Shown here: piece by piece, positions 5,584 through 9,420 of the stretch
How positions within the stretch are numbered: the first letter of the stretch is position 1
Layout: the number at the start of each line of letters is the position of its first letter
Assembly (NCBI GenBank): GCA_028868235.1
Contig: JAGWUW010000069.1
Coordinates: 1 to 9,420 of the forward strand
Direction of reading: 5' to 3'
DNA length: 9,420 bases
Source: Betaproteobacteria bacterium
GTDB taxonomy: Bacteria; Pseudomonadota; Gammaproteobacteria; Burkholderiales; Rhodocyclaceae
Made by a program: the position numbers and the translations under genes
The notes under the pieces: model-generated
Told to the model about the DNA's origin: nothing
The model's input: only the letters and a program-made list of their open reading frames with translations
Databases searched by the model: none

Positions 5584-8500
5584 GGATGTTCCTTTCGGAA
5601 AGCGGAGAAATAGAGAACCGGGATGACGACCAGGGTCAGTAGCGTAGACACCAGAATCCCGAAAATGAGCGCCAGGGCGAGACCGTTGAAAATCGGGTCG
5701 TCGAGGATGAATAAGGCGCCGAGCATGGCGGCTAGCGCGGTCAGCGCGATCGGCTTGGCGCGCACGGCGGCCGACTGGATCACCGCATCGTGGAAATTGA
5801 TACCCACCGCCACCTGCTGCTTGATGAAATCGACCAGCAGGATCGAGTTGCGGACGATGATGCCGGCCAGCGCGATCATGCCGATCATCGAGGTGGCGGT
5901 GAATTGCGAGCCGAACAGCGCATGACCGGGCATCACACCGATGATAGTCAGTGGAATCGGCGCCATGATGATCAGCGGCACCAGATAACTGCCGAAATGG
6001 GCAACAACCAGCAGGTAAATCAGGATCAAGCCGACGCCGTAAGCAATGCCCATGTCGCGGAAGGTTTCATAGGTCACCTTCCATTCGCCATCCCATTTGA
6101 CGCTGTAGCCGGCATAAGGATCGGATGGCTGGCGGATGAACCATTCGCCCAGCGTGCCTCCCTCCTTGAGCGCCATGCCGTTGATCTGGCTACGAATGTC
6201 GAACATGCCGTAGAGCGGCGAGTCGAGTTTGCCGCCCATATCGCCGACGACATAGACAACCGGCAACAGATCCTTGTGATAAATCGTCTTCTCACGCCCC
6301 ACATCGCGCACCTCGACCAGCTCGGAAACAGGCACCAGGCGGCCGTCGCGGGAGCGTACGCGGAGTTTGAGCAAGGCATCGAGCGAGGATTGCTGTTCGG
6401 CCGGCAAGGTGATGCGGACCGGGATTTCGAACTTGGATTCGGTGTTGCGCGCCGGAGTCACGTCCATGCCGGCCAGTCCCATGCCGACCACCTCGACGAT
6501 GTCGCTCTGCGCCACGCCGAGCTGCGCAGCCTTGCTCTGCAGCACGTGCAGAACGAACTTGCGCGAATCGGCATCGATGTAGTCGTCGATGGCAACGATG
6601 TCCTTGGTTTGCGCAAAGGCGTCGCGCACCTGCTTGCCGACGCTGATCTGCCCCGGGTAATCCGGTCCATATACCTCGGCCACGATGGGCGAGATGACCG
6701 GTGGCCCGGGTGGCACTTCGACGACTTTGGCGACGCCGCCATTCTTCTTGCCGATGGCCTCGATTCGATCACGTAGCGAGACGGCGATTTCGTGGCTCTG
6801 CCGCGAGCGGTGGTGCTTGTCAGCCAGGTTGACCTGAATATCCCCCTTTTCCGGCATGGCGCGCAGGTAGTACTGGCGAACTAGGCCGTTGAAGTTGATC
6901 GGGCTGGCCGTGCCAGCGTAGGCTTGGTAATTCACGACATCCGGCTCCTTCACCAGTTCGGCTCCGATTTCGTGCAGGACGCGGCTCGTTTCCTCGAGCG
7001 GCGTGCCGACCGGCATGTCGACGACGACCTGGAATTCGCTCTTGTTGTCGAAAGGCAGCATCTTTAGGACGACGAGCTGGAAATAGGCCAGCGACACCGA
7101 GCCGAGGATCAGCAGAACGATGGCGATGGCCAGCTTGATGCGAGCCTTGCCTCCGCTCAATGGATCGAGGAAAGGCGTCAGCAGGCGACGGAAAGTACTG
7201 TCGAGCCGGGCATCGAGCTTTGAGGGCTGATGCGCGCCATGGCCTCCGCCGTGCGACTTCATCAGTCGCCCTGCCAACCACGGCGTGACGACGAAGGCGA
7301 CAGCCAGCGAAATGGCCATGCCCATCGACGAATTGATCGGGATCGGGCTCATGTACGGCCCCATCAGACCGGTCACGAAGGCCATTGGCAACAGTGCGGC
7401 GATCACTGTCAGGGTCGCCAGGATAGTCGGCCCACCAACTTCGTCAACGGCACCCGGGATGATCTCCAACAAGGTCTTTCCCGGATGCAGCCCTTGCCAT
7501 CGGTGGATGTTTTCGACCACCACGATGGCATCATCGACCAGGATACCGATCGAAAAGATCAGCGCGAACAGCGACACTCTGTTCAGCGTGAAGCCCCAAG
7601 CCCAGGAGGCGAACAGCGTCGCTGCCAGGGTCAACGTCACGGCAACGCCGACGATCACCGCCTCGCGCCGGCCAAGCGCGAAGAAAACCAGGGCGACTAC
7701 AAAGGCGGTGGCGAAGATCAGCTTGCCGATCAGCTTCTGAGCCTTCTCGGTCGCCGTTTCACCGTAGTTGCGGGTGATGGTGACTTCCACGCCGTCCGGA
7801 ATCACCGTATTTTTCAGGGAATTTATTCGGTCAATCGTCGCATTCGCCACATCGGCGGCATTGACCCCTGGCTGCTTCGATAGCTGGATGGTTACAGCTG
7901 GAAATTCGCCTAGCGCATTGCCGAACCAGGCGTAGCGTTTCGGCTGGTCAGGGCCGTCCTCGACGGTGGCGACGTCGCTCAAGTAGATCGGCTTGCGCGC
8001 CTTTTCATCGCCCCGCACGGCAACGACCAGATGCTTCACATCGGCCGCCGATTCGAGATAGGTGCCGGTCTGCACCAGTACCTCTCGGTTGCCGGCGGTC
8101 AGGCTACCCGACGATTGCAGGGCGTTCGACACTTTCAGCGCACCGGCGATGTCTTGCGGCGTGATTCCAAAGGCGTTCATCCGCTCGGCATCCATCAGCA
8201 CCCGAATAGCGTGATCCGGGCCACCCAGCGTGGACACGTCGCGCGTGCCCTTGATTCGCTTCAGTTCAATCTCTACGGCTCGCGCCACCTGCTGCAGGTC
8301 GTAGGCCGACCGGGTAGGATCGGCTGTCCAGAAGGTGAGTCCGACAATCGGCACGTCATCGATGCCGCGCGGTTTGATTACCGGCTCCATCACACCAAGG
8401 TTAGGCGATAACCAGTCGCGATTCGAATGCACGGTGTCGTAAAGACGCAGTACGGCATCGTTGTACTTCACACCCACATCGAACTGGACGGTAATCACCG

Positions 8501-8789
8501 CCATACCGGGCCGGGACATCGAATAGACGTGTTCGACGCCGTGCATGCGCGACAGCACCTGCTCTCCCGGGCGCGCCACGAGATTCTCGACATCCTTGGC
8601 CGAAGCGCCGGGGAAGGCGATCAGCACGTCGGCCATGGTCACGTCGATCTGCGGCTCTTCCTCGCGCGGCGTGACCAGCGTCGCGAAGACGCCCATCAAG
8701 AAGGCGACCAGTGCCAGCAGCGGGGTCATCCGCGAATTCTGGAAGGCCCGCGCGATACGTCCGGAAATGCCGAGATCGATGCTGCTCAT
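5580..8789 (-). CDS. RND-superfamily efflux permease (AcrB/HAE-1-like)
   Basis: Proton-driven inner-membrane pump of 1069 residues, complete and of typical RND length. Layout: TM1 about 22-40, first large periplasmic loop about 41-350, TM2-TM6 about 355-510, a cytosolic linker with HGGGHGAH (513-520), TM7 about 552-572, second periplasmic loop about 573-912, TM8-TM12 about 913-1063. The TM4 proton-relay pair is present (D419-D420 in GILVDDAIVVVEN). In TM10, GIIVRNSILLVDF has R980 near where AcrB has its relay lysine. It lacks the charged TM4 signature expected of CusA-type metal pumps, so small molecules or anions are likelier than Cu/Ag; the substrate is unknown. The ATG at 8789 has the ribosome binding site AAGGGA, which overlaps the sqr stop region, 7 bp after that gene. 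No periplasmic adaptor or outer-membrane channel gene is in the window; the adaptor may lie upstream of sqr. Confidence 0.92.
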   Translation of the reverse strand: MSSIDLGISGRIARAFQNSRMTPLLALVAFLMGVFATLVTPREEEPQIDVTMADVLIAFPGASAKDVENLVARPGEQVLSRMHGVEHVYSMSRPGMAVITVQFDVGVKYNDAVLRLYDTVHSNRDWLSPNLGVMEPVIKPRGIDDVPIVGLTFWTADPTRSAYDLQQVARAVEIELKRIKGTRDVSTLGGPDHAIRVLMDAERMNAFGITPQDIAGALKVSNALQSSGSLTAGNREVLVQTGTYLESAADVKHLVVAVRGDEKARKPIYLSDVATVEDGPDQPKRYAWFGNALGEFPAVTIQLSKQPGVNAADVANATIDRINSLKNTVIPDGVEVTITRNYGETATEKAQKLIGKLIFATAFVVALVFFALGRREAVIVGVAVTLTLAATLFASWAWGFTLNRVSLFALIFSIGILVDDAIVVVENIHRWQGLHPGKTLLEIIPGAVDEVGGPTILATLTVIAALLPMAFVTGLMGPYMSPIPINSSMGMAISLAVAFVVTPWLAGRLMKSHGGGHGAHQPSKLDARLDSTFRRLLTPFLDPLSGGKARIKLAIAIVLLILGSVSLAYFQLVVLKMLPFDNKSEFQVVVDMPVGTPLEETSRVLHEIGAELVKEPDVVNYQAYAGTASPINFNGLVRQYYLRAMPEKGDIQVNLADKHHRSRQSHEIAVSLRDRIEAIGKKNGGVAKVVEVPPGPPVISPIVAEVYGPDYPGQISVGKQVRDAFAQTKDIVAIDDYIDADSRKFVLHVLQSKAAQLGVAQSDIVEVVGMGLAGMDVTPARNTESKFEIPVRITLPAEQQSSLDALLKLRVRSRDGRLVPVSELVEVRDVGREKTIYHKDLLPVVYVVGDMGGKLDSPLYGMFDIRSQINGMALKEGGTLGEWFIRQPSDPYAGYSVKWDGEWKVTYETFRDMGIAYGVGLILIYLLVVAHFGSYLVPLIIMAPIPLTIIGVMPGHALFGSQFTATSMIGMIALAGIIVRNSILLVDFIKQQVAVGINFHDAVIQSAAVRAKPIALTALAAMLGALFILDDPIFNGLALALIFGILVSTLLTLVVIPVLYFSAFRKEHP

Positions 8790-8796
8790 AAATCCC

Positions 8797-8799
<3 letters not shown>
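8790..8799 (-). promoter_or_regulatory. Ribosome binding site of the RND permease, overlapping the sqr stop
   Basis: Reading the minus strand, the sqr stop TAA is embedded in GTAAGGGATTTATG. AAGGGA supplies the Shine-Dalgarno for the permease ATG and shares its first two bases with the stop codon. This supports the chosen start and suggests translational coupling of sqr and pump. Confidence 0.65.

Positions 8800-9420
<621 letters not shown>

Noticed and set aside
5790..6776. A 328-codon open frame on the plus strand opposite the RND permease
   Set aside because: It is antisense to a clearly real gene, rich in His, Asp, Arg and Gln with no recognisable domain, as expected from the complement of GC-rich coding sequence.

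Overview
The window looks like chromosomal DNA of a GC-rich proteobacterium. The protein flavour fits a Betaproteobacterium, perhaps Rhodocyclales such as Dechloromonas or Azospira relatives. That is an inference from family resemblance and base composition, because no rRNA or other taxonomic marker is present. Eight protein genes, two of them cut by the window edges, fill almost all of the sequence. I see no RNA genes, mobile elements or CRISPR arrays.

Left edge, 1-708 (+): the 3' part of a cation diffusion facilitator of the DmeF type (Co/Ni efflux) with a strongly His-rich loop. It converges, across a 12-bp gap, on a minus-strand block.

Middle, 3178 down to 721 (-): a tightly packed three-gene unit. 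Two tandem paralogous dehydrogenases of the 3-hydroxyisobutyrate / tartronate-semialdehyde reductase family are followed by a YcgR-type PilZ flagellar brake. Both junctions are 4-base stop/start overlaps (ATGA, then GTGA). A good sigma70-like promoter candidate, with an inverted repeat lying over its -35 and spacer, sits just upstream at 3206-3233. Before it comes a 647-residue membrane-anchored PAS-GGDEF-EAL protein (5192 to 3249, -). A c-di-GMP enzyme and a c-di-GMP effector are therefore close neighbours.

Right part, 9420 down to 5356 (-): a second compact unit. It holds the C-terminal part of a type I sulfide:quinone oxidoreductase (Sqr), then 7 bp later a complete RND-superfamily inner-membrane permease, then, overlapping by ATGA, a small DUF2892 (YgaP-like) two-helix membrane protein ending in Cys-Cys-Gly. 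This is the most interesting part of the window. Sulfide oxidation by Sqr yields polysulfide or sulfane sulfur, and the tight linkage to an RND pump and a thiol-bearing membrane protein suggests export or handling of that product. The function is inferred, not shown. A 163-bp AT-rich spacer with a long imperfect palindrome separates this unit from the PAS-GGDEF-EAL gene.
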